A stretch of DNA of 31,630 nt from Clostridium sp. UBA3947 (GTDB lineage: Bacteria; Bacillota; Clostridia; Clostridiales; Clostridiaceae). The stretch spans positions 692-32,321 of the forward strand of contig DGDR01000228.1 in assembly GCA_002385545.1 (NCBI GenBank). Reading direction: 5' to 3'. Both the position numbers and the translations under genes were made by a program. The notes below the pieces were generated by a model that was given only the letters and a program-made list of their open reading frames with translations, did not search any database and was not told the DNA's origin. Positions 14,618 through 22,670 of this stretch are shown piece by piece; positions within the stretch are counted from its first letter, which is position 1; every line of letters starts with the position of its first letter.

Positions 14618-16534
14618 ATGATAATTCTAAGTTGTAAGAATGTATGTAAAAGCTACGGAATAGATGAAATATTAAAGGATATCACCTTTAATATTAATGA
14701 AGGGGATAAGGTTGGTTTGATTGGAGCCAATGGAGCTGGAAAATCAACCTTGTTTAAAATATTAACTGGTGAGCTTCAACAGGATAGTGGCGAGGTTTAT
14801 ATTGATAAAAATAAAACCGTTGGCTATCTATCCCAGCATCTATCTCTAGATAGCAATAATTCTCTATATGAGGAAGCCCTTACTGTATTTCAACCCCTCA
14901 TTGACCTTGAAAATAAAATAAAGAATTTAGAGCAAAAGTTGGCAGAACCCTATGATGCCTCCAAGGAGGACTACCATAATAAAATCATTAAAGACTATAC
15001 CCTAGCTTGCGACCTCTTTGAAAAAAGAGGTGGCTATACCTATAAGGGTGAGGTTCATAGGGTACTTACAGGTCTTGGCTTCACAGAGGAGGATTTTTCA
15101 AAGAAAATAAACATTTTAAGCGGTGGTCAAAAGACTAGGCTTGCCCTATGCAAATTGCTCTTGACCAAATCCGATTTAATCCTCTTAGATGAGCCAACAA
15201 ACCACTTGGATTTAAAGGCCATTGAATGGCTTGAAGAGTATTTAAAAGCTTATAAAGGAACTGTTGTAGTTATCTCCCACGATAGATTTTTCCTTGATTC
15301 TGTAACTAACGCCACCTTTGAAATATCAAGAGGTAAGATTAGCTGCTATAATGCTAGCTACACTAAGTTTTTGGAGCTAAGAAAAAAGGACTACGAGGCT
15401 CAATTAAAAGCCTATAATATCCAGCAGGCTGAAATAAAAAGGCAAGAGGAAATAATAGCCCGATACCGTTCCTTTAATAGAGAAAAAAGTATAAGAGCAG
15501 CAGAAAGCCGAGAAAAAGCCTTGGCTAAAATGGACCGTATAGAAGCTCCTGTCTCTGATGAAAAAGCTGCAAGAATTTCCTTTGAGGCCTTAATAAAAAG
15601 CGGTAACGATGTGCTCCATGCAGAGAATCTTTCAAAGAGCTACGGTGATAAAGTCCTATTCAAAAATGTGTCCTTCGATGTAAAACGGGGAGACAAAACA
15701 GCCTTAATTGGAGATAACGGCAGAGGAAAAACTACACTGTTTAAAATTATATTAGAACAGGTAAAAAGCGATAGCGGCTTTATTCACATAGGGAAAAATG
15801 TACATCCCGGTTACTACGATCAGGAGCAATCGGACCTTTGTGAAGAAAAAACCGTTTTAGATGAAGTGTGGGACAGCTTCCCAGAAATGACTACAACGGA
15901 GCTTAGAAACGCCTTAGCTGCCTTCCTATTTACCGGAGATGATGTATTTAAGGTTATATCTACCTTAAGCGGCGGTGAGAAATGTAGAATCAATCTATTA
16001 AAGCTTATGCTTGCTAAAAATAATTTATTACTATTAGACGAACCTACAAACCATTTAGATATTATGTCCCGTGAAGCCTTGGAAGAAGCTTTACTGGAAT
16101 ATGACGGCACCTTAATGGTAATCTCTCACGATAGATACTTCCTTAATAAGGTTATAAGCAAAATCTATGAACTCAATGAAGATGGAATAAAAGAATATCT
16201 AGGTAACTATAATTATTATGTAGAAAAGAAAAAAAGCTCAACCCAATCTACAGGAGCAGAGTCTTTAGACACTGGCTTAACCAAAACCAAGCTTCAAGAG
16301 GAGAAAAGAAAAAAAAGAGAACTCGAAAAAGCAGAAAAGGAGAAGGCCAAGAGGATTAAAACCTTGGAAAAGCTCATTGCTGATAAGGAGGAGGAAGTAA
16401 AGGAGCTTAATCAACAGCTCTGCTTAGAAGAGGTATACTCCAATCCAGCAAGAAGCCAAGAGGTACACCATAAAATCACAGAACTAGAGTCCGAAATAGA
16501 AGCCTTGTATGAAGAATGGGAAGAAATTGTTTAA
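14618..16534 (+). CDS. ABC-F family ribosome-associated ATPase (YdiF-like)
   Basis: This is a soluble protein with two ABC domains and no membrane segment. Domain 1 has Walker A GANGAGKS (36-43), signature LSGGQ (167-171) and LLLDEPTNHLD; domain 2 has GDNGRGKT (365-372), LSGGEK and the same Walker B. Between them (about 245-315) is a charged linker rich in Arg, Lys and Glu that in this family enters the ribosomal P-site region, and after domain 2 comes a Lys/Glu-rich coiled coil (about 545-635). ABC-F proteins act on stalled or initiating ribosomes. The coiled coil and its place beside rex suggest the YdiF branch of B. subtilis, a name by inference. The ribosome site (AAAGGA, 11 bases from the ATG) is weak. 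The stop codon lies in a terminator loop. Confidence 0.9.
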   Translation: MIILSCKNVCKSYGIDEILKDITFNINEGDKVGLIGANGAGKSTLFKILTGELQQDSGEVYIDKNKTVGYLSQHLSLDSNNSLYEEALTVFQPLIDLENKIKNLEQKLAEPYDASKEDYHNKIIKDYTLACDLFEKRGGYTYKGEVHRVLTGLGFTEEDFSKKINILSGGQKTRLALCKLLLTKSDLILLDEPTNHLDLKAIEWLEEYLKAYKGTVVVISHDRFFLDSVTNATFEISRGKISCYNASYTKFLELRKKDYEAQLKAYNIQQAEIKRQEEIIARYRSFNREKSIRAAESREKALAKMDRIEAPVSDEKAARISFEALIKSGNDVLHAENLSKSYGDKVLFKNVSFDVKRGDKTALIGDNGRGKTTLFKIILEQVKSDSGFIHIGKNVHPGYYDQEQSDLCEEKTVLDEVWDSFPEMTTTELRNALAAFLFTGDDVFKVISTLSGGEKCRINLLKLMLAKNNLLLLDEPTNHLDIMSREALEEALLEYDGTLMVISHDRYFLNKVISKIYELNEDGIKEYLGNYNYYVEKKKSSTQSTGAESLDTGLTKTKLQEEKRKKRELEKAEKEKAKRIKTLEKLIADKEEEVKELNQQLCLEEVYSNPARSQEVHHKITELESEIEALYEEWEEIV

Positions 16535-16547
16535 TTTCTTCCCATTC
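16514..16547. terminator. Shared terminator between convergent ABC-F and htrA genes
   Basis: A perfect 14-base inverted repeat (GAATGGGAAGAAAT and its complement) brackets a six-base loop that contains the first two bases of the ABC-F stop codon. Its T-runs are modest on both sides. It is the only hairpin between the two convergent genes, and so probably serves both. Confidence 0.7.
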
Positions 16548-16553
16548 AGTATT

Positions 16554-17870
16554 TTATTCTGTTAATTTAACCTGTAGCTTTTTATATTCATCGTCGGTAT
16601 ATCTATATACTTCTACCTCTACCTTATCACCAATTGCATGCTTGCTCTTTATTTTATTAATATCCTCTATTGATTTTACTGGCTTTCCATCAAACTTTAC
16701 TATAATATCTCCGACCTTTATACCACCCATTTGAGCTCCACTAAACTCCTGAACCTCTGCTACAAACACACCTTCAACTAGTCCTCTTCTCTTTGCAGTT
16801 TCCTTATCTATGCTTTGTCCTGCAATACCAAGCATTGGAACTGGCTTAGATAAATCACCTATTTTATCCTTTACTAAATCTATTGGAATAGCAAATCCCA
16901 TACCATCAACACTAACTGTGCCGGTACTAGAAATTTTAGCAGTATTTATTCCTATAACCTGTCCTCGTGAATTAACTAGTGGTCCACCACTATTACCTCT
17001 ATTTATAGCTGCATCGGTTTGAATATATGCTATATCCTTATCTCCAAGGTTTCTATTTAAGGCACTAACTATTCCACTAGTTACAGAGCCTAAAAATTCC
17101 TTACCAAGAGGGTTACCAATAGCCACTACAGTTTCACCAACCTGCAGGCTTGAAGAATTTCCAAGTTCCACCACTCCTGGAACCTTCACATTTTCTGTAA
17201 TTTTTACTATGGCAATGTCATGACTAGCATCAGAGTTTACAACCTTAGCTGCCACTTCCTGACCACTGTTAAATATAACCTTTACCTCAGTAGCTCCAGC
17301 TATAACATGCTGATTAGTTAGCACATAGCCTTCTTCATTTATAATCATTCCAGAGCCTATCCCCTCTGAAATTTGTTCATTACCAAACCAATCTATACCT
17401 GCTACACTTTTTGTAGATACACCAACAACTGCTGGCCCAACCTTCTGAGCTATTTGCGCTATGGTCAAGGCTCCATCTTCTGTTGCTACTGTAGTAGGAT
17501 GTAAATCATAGTTAACGGTGTTGGTAGTTTTACTAGCATTTTGGGATACCGCTTCGTATAGAGGGGTATTTTCAAAGAAATCCATCTTTGGTAGCAAGTA
17601 TAGTGTGGAACCTAAAGTAGCACCAGCACCTACAGTAGCACATATTAGTCCCACTAAAACATAGGACATAGCCCTTCTAAATGCAACATTTTTTCTTTTA
17701 ACCTTCACCTTTTTGGGTTCGCTATAATTATTATTTACAGGAGTCATTTCTATAGTGTTTCCAGAATTCTCTTCTACTTGAGGATTAAACATATAAAAGT
17801 TTTCTCCTGCTATATAGTCTTTATGTTCATTATTCAAATCATTATTGTTGTTGTAGTTATTGAAATCCAT
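16554..17870 (-). CDS. htrA: Membrane-anchored HtrA/DegP-type serine protease
   Basis: This envelope quality-control protease cleaves misfolded exported proteins. Of 438 residues, the first 68 are a cytoplasmic, Asn-rich then basic segment, followed by one membrane helix (about 69-94). The trypsin-like domain has its triad in NQHVIAG (His188), ASHDIAI (Asp218) and RGNSGGP (Ser294). One PDZ domain follows (about 347-435), beginning around MLGIAG and including GGIKVGDIIVKFDGKPV. The ATG follows AGGAGG. It ends 19 bases from the ABC-F stop. Three phased direct repeats upstream suggest control by a response regulator, as CssRS does for Bacillus htrA. No two-component genes are in the window. Confidence 0.94.
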   Translation of the reverse strand: MDFNNYNNNNDLNNEHKDYIAGENFYMFNPQVEENSGNTIEMTPVNNNYSEPKKVKVKRKNVAFRRAMSYVLVGLICATVGAGATLGSTLYLLPKMDFFENTPLYEAVSQNASKTTNTVNYDLHPTTVATEDGALTIAQIAQKVGPAVVGVSTKSVAGIDWFGNEQISEGIGSGMIINEEGYVLTNQHVIAGATEVKVIFNSGQEVAAKVVNSDASHDIAIVKITENVKVPGVVELGNSSSLQVGETVVAIGNPLGKEFLGSVTSGIVSALNRNLGDKDIAYIQTDAAINRGNSGGPLVNSRGQVIGINTAKISSTGTVSVDGMGFAIPIDLVKDKIGDLSKPVPMLGIAGQSIDKETAKRRGLVEGVFVAEVQEFSGAQMGGIKVGDIIVKFDGKPVKSIEDINKIKSKHAIGDKVEVEVYRYTDDEYKKLQVKLTE

Positions 17871-17935
17871 ATATAAACCTCCTTAGTGCATTTTTTCATC
17901 TAATCTAATTTTATGCTTTAATAATAAAACTATTA

Positions 17936-17965
17936 TGTGACAATCCTGTGACAAAGCTGTGACAA
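17936..17965 (-). promoter_or_regulatory. Three phased direct repeats upstream of htrA (probable response-regulator site)
   Basis: TGTGACAA occurs at 17936, 17947 and 17958 on the plus strand, an exact 11-bp period; on the minus strand this reads TTGTCACA three times. The nearest plausible htrA -10 is TAAAAT (17908-17913), and the matching -35 position (17930-17935) is poor and abuts the first repeat. This is the arrangement expected when an OmpR-type regulator recruits polymerase. Confidence 0.6.
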
Positions 17966-17980
17966 AATGATGTCAATTTT

Positions 17981-18040
17981 AAATAAAAAATAAACCTTCT
18001 TCATGTTTTATGGTTTCATAAACCTAACATAAAGAGGTTT
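17981..18040 (-). terminator. Terminator of the histidine operon
   Basis: On the minus strand the arms at 18026-18040 and 17992-18007 form about 15 pairs with one bulge and one G-U, an inner five-base hairpin fits in the loop, and the stem is followed by TTTTTTATTT. It lies about 20 bp after the hisE stop codon. Confidence 0.8.
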
Positions 18041-18057
18041 AATTTATGGTATAAAGG

Positions 18058-18387
18058 CTACAAATTAGTTATTTCCGCCCTTTCAGACTTTTTATTAGCA
18101 GTTTTCTGCCTTCTCTTCTCTAATTCTACTCTAATTTCCTCAAGGCTAATGTCCTTTTCCGCCATAAGAACCAGAATATGATAGCAAAGGTCGCAAATTT
18201 CTGTTATCAACTCTGTTTTATCTGCATTTTTTGACGCTACTATTACTTCTGTAGCTTCCTCTCCAACCTTTTTCAATATCTTATCTATCCCCTTATCAAA
18301 TAAATATTTAGTATAGGACCCTTCTATAGGATTTACCCTTCGATCCTTTATCACTTCATACAAGTCTTCTATAACCTTTTCATTCAT
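18058..18387 (-). CDS. hisE: Phosphoribosyl-ATP pyrophosphatase
   Basis: This enzyme carries out the second step of histidine synthesis, removing pyrophosphate from phosphoribosyl-ATP. It is a small all-alpha MazG-like protein with the EEATEVIVASKN segment (Glu ligands for magnesium) and DLCYHILVLM. The frame is open for seven more codons to a TTG at 18408, but those codons overlap the GGAGAGG ribosome site, so I take the ATG at 18387, giving 109 residues, normal for HisE. It is the last gene of the operon, separated from hisI by about 150 bp, by far the largest gap in an otherwise tightly packed operon. Confidence 0.94.
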   Translation of the reverse strand: MNEKVIEDLYEVIKDRRVNPIEGSYTKYLFDKGIDKILKKVGEEATEVIVASKNADKTELITEICDLCYHILVLMAEKDISLEEIRVELEKRRQKTANKKSERAEITNL

Positions 18388-18408
18388 AGTAATATCAATC
18401 CTCTCCAA

Positions 18409-18538
18409 AGCATATTGATATAGAAAAGGGCTACGCCAGCTTGAGTCTTAATTAGGATATTGTCCATCAACACTTTTTAAAACAAAGCAACATACTAAAT
18501 AACTAGCCCTATTCTACGGCAACTCCCATAATTCAACA
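18409..18538 (-). other. hisI-hisE intergenic segment with a long-range inverted repeat
   Basis: On the minus strand GGGCTA (18514-18519) can pair with TAGCCC (18428-18433), about 80 bases apart, and the second arm is followed by TTTTC. I recognise no gene, riboswitch or repeat family here. It may be an attenuator lowering hisE expression, or simple remnant DNA. Confidence 0.25.
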
Positions 18539-18868
18539 TCACTTATGTATATCCTCAAAATTCGTAAAAAAGCAGCTATTATTCCCTGTATGGCAAGCTG
18601 GTCCCACCTGATCTACCAACACTAGAATAGTATCCCTATCGCAATCTATTTTTATTTCCTTAACAAACTGGAAATGTCCTGAGCTTTCACCCTTGTTCCA
18701 AAGCTTTTGTCTAGATCTACTATAAAACCAGGTTTTACCCGTTTCCAGTGTTAACTTAATAGATTCTTCGTTCATATAGGCCAGCATAAGAACCTCCTTG
18801 GTTTCATAATGCTGAACTATAGCTGGAATCAAACCATCCTTATTATATTTAATATTATCTATTGTCAT
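18539..18868 (-). CDS. hisI: Phosphoribosyl-AMP cyclohydrolase
   Basis: This zinc enzyme opens the adenine ring of phosphoribosyl-AMP in the third step of the pathway. The 109 residues are the usual length of the monofunctional form. Visible motifs are MNEESI, the signature SRSRQKLWNKGESSGH (about 50-65), DCDRDTILV (magnesium-binding Asp residues), and the C-terminal QVGPACHTGNNSCF (about 87-100) with the zinc cysteines. It begins 16 bp after hisF. HisI and HisE are separate here, whereas enteric bacteria have them fused. Confidence 0.97.
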   Translation of the reverse strand: MTIDNIKYNKDGLIPAIVQHYETKEVLMLAYMNEESIKLTLETGKTWFYSRSRQKLWNKGESSGHFQFVKEIKIDCDRDTILVLVDQVGPACHTGNNSCFFTNFEDIHK

Positions 18869-18884
18869 CTTTGCACCTCATTTA

Positions 18885-19646
18885 CTATAGTCGAACAGGA
18901 ATATTAGCTTTTGCTAAATATTCTTTTACCTCTTTAATTGTCAGCTCCTTATAATGAAATAAAGAAGCTGCCAAAGCGGCGTCTGCATTGGTATCATGGA
19001 AAACCTCAGCAAAGTGCTCTAGCTTTCCACAGCCGCCAGAGGCTATTACAGGAATATTTACTGCTTCAGCCACAGCCTTAGTTAAGGGAATATCGTAACC
19101 ATTCTTAGTTCCATCAGCATCCATACTAGTTAGTAGTATTTCACCTGCTCCAAGCTTTTCAACTTCCACTACCCATTCTAATAAATCTAAGCCTGTATCA
19201 ATTCTTCCTCCGTTAATAACCACATTCCAACCGCTGCCATCCTCACGAATTCTTCCGTCCACTGCCACCACAACACATTGACTGCCAAACTTGTCTGCTG
19301 CCCTGCTAATTAAATATTTATCCCTTACTGCCGCTGAGTTTACTGATACCTTATCGGCCCCAGCTCTCAAAATCTCCTTATAATCATTTATATCTCTTAT
19401 GCCCCCTCCTACAGTTAAAGGAATAAATACCTTTTCAGCAGTCCTTTCCACAACATCAATCATGGTTCCTCTGCCTTCATGGGTGGCGGTTATATCTAAG
19501 AAGACCAACTCATCAGCACCTTGCTCATTGTAGTACTGGGCTATTTCCACTGGATCTCCTACATCCTTTAAATTTACAAAATTTACACCCTTAACAACTC
19601 TCCCCATATTAACATCTAAACAGGGAATGATTCTCTTAGTGAGCAT
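18885..19646 (-). CDS. hisF: Imidazole glycerol phosphate synthase, cyclase subunit HisF
   Basis: This TIM-barrel subunit joins ammonia from HisH to PRFAR, yielding imidazole-glycerol phosphate and AICAR. The 253 residues begin MLTKRIIPCLDV, where the Asp (residue 11) is one of two catalytic acids; the second is in VVVAVDG near residue 130. Phosphate-binding loops VGGGIRD and ASGGCG are both present. The spacing to hisA is 19 bp. It works as a heterodimer with HisH, encoded two genes upstream. Confidence 0.98.
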   Translation of the reverse strand: MLTKRIIPCLDVNMGRVVKGVNFVNLKDVGDPVEIAQYYNEQGADELVFLDITATHEGRGTMIDVVERTAEKVFIPLTVGGGIRDINDYKEILRAGADKVSVNSAAVRDKYLISRAADKFGSQCVVVAVDGRIREDGSGWNVVINGGRIDTGLDLLEWVVEVEKLGAGEILLTSMDADGTKNGYDIPLTKAVAEAVNIPVIASGGCGKLEHFAEVFHDTNADAALAASLFHYKELTIKEVKEYLAKANIPVRL

Positions 19647-19665
19647 ATTGCATACCCTACCTTCC

Positions 19666-20373
19666 TTATATTTTTAAAGCTTCTGCCAAGGAAAGAGTAC
19701 CATCGTAAATAGCCTTTCCAGTTATAGCTCCATAGAGATCCATTGCTTTTAAGGCCTTGATATCCTCTATATCCTTGATACCACCAGAAGCAGTTATTTT
19801 ACAGCTTACCTTATCCTTTAAAGCTCGTAATTGCTCAAGGTTTGGCCCCTTCAAGGTGCCATCTCTGCTTATATCAGTAAAGATTATATTATCTACACCG
19901 ATATCCTCCATTTTAAGTGCAAAATCTATATAGTCAACATCACTGGTATTTAACCAGCCTTCTATGCTCACCTTGCCATTCTTTGCATCTATACCTACTG
20001 CTATGTGATGTCCAAATTCCTTTACTGCTTCCATCACCATTTGTGGATTTTTCAAGGCAGCACTGCCTAGTATAACTCTGCTAATACCTTTATTAATTAA
20101 TCTATCTATAGTCCTCAGATCTCTTATGCCTCCCCCAAGCTCCACTGGCACCTTTACCTGAGAAACTACATTAATAATAATATCCTCATTTACTGGTCTG
20201 CCCTCCAAGGCACCATCTAAGTCCACCATATGAATATATTGAGCTCCTGTTTCCTGAAAGCTTTCTGCTACCTTCACTGGATCCTCTGCTACTTTGGTGG
20301 ACTTTGAAAAGTCTCCTTGATATAATCTAACACATTTGCCTTGTCTAATATCTATAGCTGGAATAATAATCAC
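19666..20373 (-). CDS. hisA: ProFAR isomerase (HisA)
   Basis: This is the TIM-barrel isomerase converting ProFAR to PRFAR. The 235 residues begin MIIIPAIDIRQGKCVRLYQG, with the catalytic Asp at residue 8 and the second one in VGIDAKNG near 129. Phosphate-binding motifs ELGGGIRD and TASGGI are clear. Its ATG overlaps the hisH stop by four bases (ATGA), so translation is coupled. The residues are those of HisA rather than the dual-function PriA of actinobacteria. Confidence 0.97.
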   Translation of the reverse strand: MIIIPAIDIRQGKCVRLYQGDFSKSTKVAEDPVKVAESFQETGAQYIHMVDLDGALEGRPVNEDIIINVVSQVKVPVELGGGIRDLRTIDRLINKGISRVILGSAALKNPQMVMEAVKEFGHHIAVGIDAKNGKVSIEGWLNTSDVDYIDFALKMEDIGVDNIIFTDISRDGTLKGPNLEQLRALKDKVSCKITASGGIKDIEDIKALKAMDLYGAITGKAIYDGTLSLAEALKI

Positions 20374-20975
20374 TTTACCAACTCCCCAAAATTTTTTAAT
20401 ATCTTCATACCAGTATCACCGCTTTTTTCTGGATGAAACTGAGTTCCAAAGACATTTCCCCGACTGACCACTGCTGGAACCCTAACTCCATAAAGAGTAC
20501 AGGCTTTTAAATCCTCTGGATTCTTAACAATTGCATAGTAGGAATGAACAAAATACACGAAGCTTTCATTATTAATCCCCTCTAATAGCTTGCAAGGATT
20601 ATCAAAGTATAAGTTATTCCATCCCATATGAGGAATCTTAACGTAATTGGGTAGCTCTTGAATTTCCCCTTTTATAATGCCTAGGCCTTCACATTTCTCA
20701 ACCTCATAGCTAACATCAAATAAGAGCTGCATTCCTAAGCATATACCTAAAATAGGCTTATTATCCTTAGCAAAATCCTTGATTAATAAATCCAAGGCTT
20801 CCTCCTTTAAGTTTTTCATGGCATCAGGAAAGGCTCCTACCCCTGGCAAAATAAGAGCCTTTGCCCTTGATAACTCCTCTGCCCTATTGCTAATAAAGGC
20901 CTTATACCCCAATGCTTCTAATGCCTTTTCTACACTTCTAAGGTTCCCCATACCATAATCAATAATGCCAATCAA
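20370..20975 (-). CDS. hisH: Imidazole glycerol phosphate synthase, glutamine amidotransferase subunit HisH
   Basis: This subunit hydrolyses glutamine and channels ammonia to HisF. It is a class I amidotransferase of 201 residues, with the nucleophile Cys in GICLGMQ (about 78-84), the triad His-x-Glu in QFHPEKSG (about 179-186), and the HMGWN loop. The opening residues (IGIIDYGMGNLRSV) are typical. The start codon appears to be TTG (20973-20975), preceded six bases earlier by AAGGGGGG; no ATG fits. It overlaps hisA by four bases. Confidence 0.97.
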   Translation of the reverse strand: MIGIIDYGMGNLRSVEKALEALGYKAFISNRAEELSRAKALILPGVGAFPDAMKNLKEEALDLLIKDFAKDNKPILGICLGMQLLFDVSYEVEKCEGLGIIKGEIQELPNYVKIPHMGWNNLYFDNPCKLLEGINNESFVYFVHSYYAIVKNPEDLKACTLYGVRVPAVVSRGNVFGTQFHPEKSGDTGMKILKNFGELVK

Positions 20976-20987
20976 AATTAGCCCCCC

Positions 20988-21575
20988 TTATAGCACGCCT
21001 TTTGTAGACATGACTCCCTTTATATTTTCATCTATAGTCATTGCTTCCTTTAAAGCTCTACCAAAGGCTTTAAAAATCCCTTCAATTTTGTGATGATTGT
21101 TTTTGCCATACATAATCTTTATGTGAAGAGTAATACCTGCATTAAAGGCTAAGGCCCTAAAAAACTCTTCCACCATTTCTGTATCTAAATCTCCAACTCT
21201 ATCTACTGTAAAGTCCCCATCAAAAACCAAGTAGGGTCTGCCACTTATATCCAAGGACACAAAAGCCAAGCTTTCATCCATAGGTGTATAGGCTGTACCA
21301 TACCTTTTTATGCCAACCTTATCTCCAAGGGCTTCTTTTATGCAGGCCCCCAAGGTAATACCTACATCCTCTACTGTATGGTGACAATCAACATACAAGT
21401 CGCCCTTAGCCTTTACCTTTAAATCCATTGCTCCATGAACAGCCATTAGGTTTAACATATGATCAAAAAAGCCTATGCCTGTATCTATGCTACATTTACC
21501 TTCTCCATCTAAATTTATTTCTACCATTATATCTGTTTCCTTTGTTTCTCTTTCCTTTTGAGAACATCTACTCAT
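20988..21575 (-). CDS. hisB: Imidazoleglycerol-phosphate dehydratase
   Basis: This manganese enzyme dehydrates imidazole-glycerol phosphate to imidazole-acetol phosphate. The 195 residues are the stand-alone dehydratase, without the N-terminal phosphatase found in enteric HisB. Metal-binding motifs GFFDHML (about 35-41), DCHHTVEDVGI (about 63-73) and KNNHHKIEG near the C-terminus are intact. The gap to hisC is 36 bp and contains an AGGAGG, a small GGGC/GCCC hairpin (21585-21596) and a second GGAAGG near the ATG, a slightly odd initiation region. Confidence 0.97.
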   Translation of the reverse strand: MSRCSQKERETKETDIMVEINLDGEGKCSIDTGIGFFDHMLNLMAVHGAMDLKVKAKGDLYVDCHHTVEDVGITLGACIKEALGDKVGIKRYGTAYTPMDESLAFVSLDISGRPYLVFDGDFTVDRVGDLDTEMVEEFFRALAFNAGITLHIKIMYGKNNHHKIEGIFKAFGRALKEAMTIDENIKGVMSTKGVL

Positions 21576-21611
21576 AATCCTTCCGGGCTACAGCCCTTCC
21601 TCCTTTTATCC

Positions 21612-22670
21612 TTATTTCAGATCCTTTAATGCACAACTCAAAGTCTCTATAAGTCTAAGATTTTCCTCTCTGCTACCAGCATTTATCCTTAAGCTTTCCC
21701 CAAAGCATCGGATTGCTATTCCCTGCTTTTTCAAAGCCTCATTCAATTCCTTTGCCCTTTCAGTCTTTATATAAATAAAGTTTGCACAGGTAGGATAAAC
21801 CTTGAAGCTATCGTTCTGCTGTAGCTTACAGAGCTCTTGATACAAATAGTCTCTTTCCTTCACTATCTGCTTAATATTATCTTTAATAATTTCTGGATGT
21901 CTTAGCATCACTGAAGCAGTTGCCTGAGACAAGGAGTTTACATTGTAGGGTGCCTTCACCTTCTTAAAGTTTCTGATTATGGATTCCCCAGCTATGATAA
22001 AGCCTACCCTAGCAGCCGCTAGCCCCATAGCCTTGGAGCAGGTTCTTAAAACCGCTAAATTTTCATACTTAGTAATTAAATCTACTACCGTTTCGCCATG
22101 GAATTCAAAATAGGCTTCGTCCACAACTACAAGGGCATCGGTTTCCTCTACAATTTTAATGATATGTTCCCTGCTCACTACAGCCCCAGTAGGGTTATTA
22201 GGTGTTGAAAATATAATTATCTTTACCTCTTCATCTAAGGCTACTCTAATAAAATCCTCTAGGTCAAAGGTTAAGTTCTCGTCTAAGTCATACTCATATA
22301 CATAGGCTCCCAGTAAGGAAGCATAAAACTTATACATGGAGAAATCAGGCTTTAAGGTTAGCACCGCATCTCCACAATTTAAGAACCCATTCATTAAGGT
22401 TTGAATAATTTCATCAGAACCGTTACCTGCTAAGATATATTTTGAATCTACTCCACAGTACTGACCATATAAGCGGCACAGCTGCTCTGACTCAGGATCA
22501 GGATATCTATTGTATAAAACCTTCATCAAGGCATCCATTAACTCTTCCTTTAAGCTCTGAGGAAAATTCAAAAAGCTTTCGTTAGCATCTAGCTTCACAC
22601 TATATTCCGTCTTATCCACTATATAAGGCTCAATTCTATTTAGCTTATCGTTAATAATTAGCTTTCCCAT
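21612..22670 (-). CDS. hisC: Histidinol-phosphate aminotransferase
   Basis: This PLP enzyme transfers the amino group from glutamate to imidazole-acetol phosphate. The 352 residues follow the fold type I pattern: AGNGSDEII (about 61-69), FSTPNNPTGAV (about 154-164), VVDEAYFEF, and RTCSKAMGLAAARVGF (about 209-224) with the Schiff-base Lys. Near the C-terminus SLRINAGSREEN supplies the substrate-carboxylate Arg. Its ATG overlaps the hisD stop by one base (TAATG). Substrate choice is inferred from the operon. Confidence 0.96.
   Translation of the reverse strand: MGKLIINDKLNRIEPYIVDKTEYSVKLDANESFLNFPQSLKEELMDALMKVLYNRYPDPESEQLCRLYGQYCGVDSKYILAGNGSDEIIQTLMNGFLNCGDAVLTLKPDFSMYKFYASLLGAYVYEYDLDENLTFDLEDFIRVALDEEVKIIIFSTPNNPTGAVVSREHIIKIVEETDALVVVDEAYFEFHGETVVDLITKYENLAVLRTCSKAMGLAAARVGFIIAGESIIRNFKKVKAPYNVNSLSQATASVMLRHPEIIKDNIKQIVKERDYLYQELCKLQQNDSFKVYPTCANFIYIKTERAKELNEALKKQGIAIRCFGESLRINAGSREENLRLIETLSCALKDLK

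Noticed and set aside
21585..21596. GGGCTACAGCCC hairpin between hisC and hisB as a terminator
   Set aside because: It has a four-pair stem without a T-run inside a tightly packed operon; at most it affects initiation of hisB.
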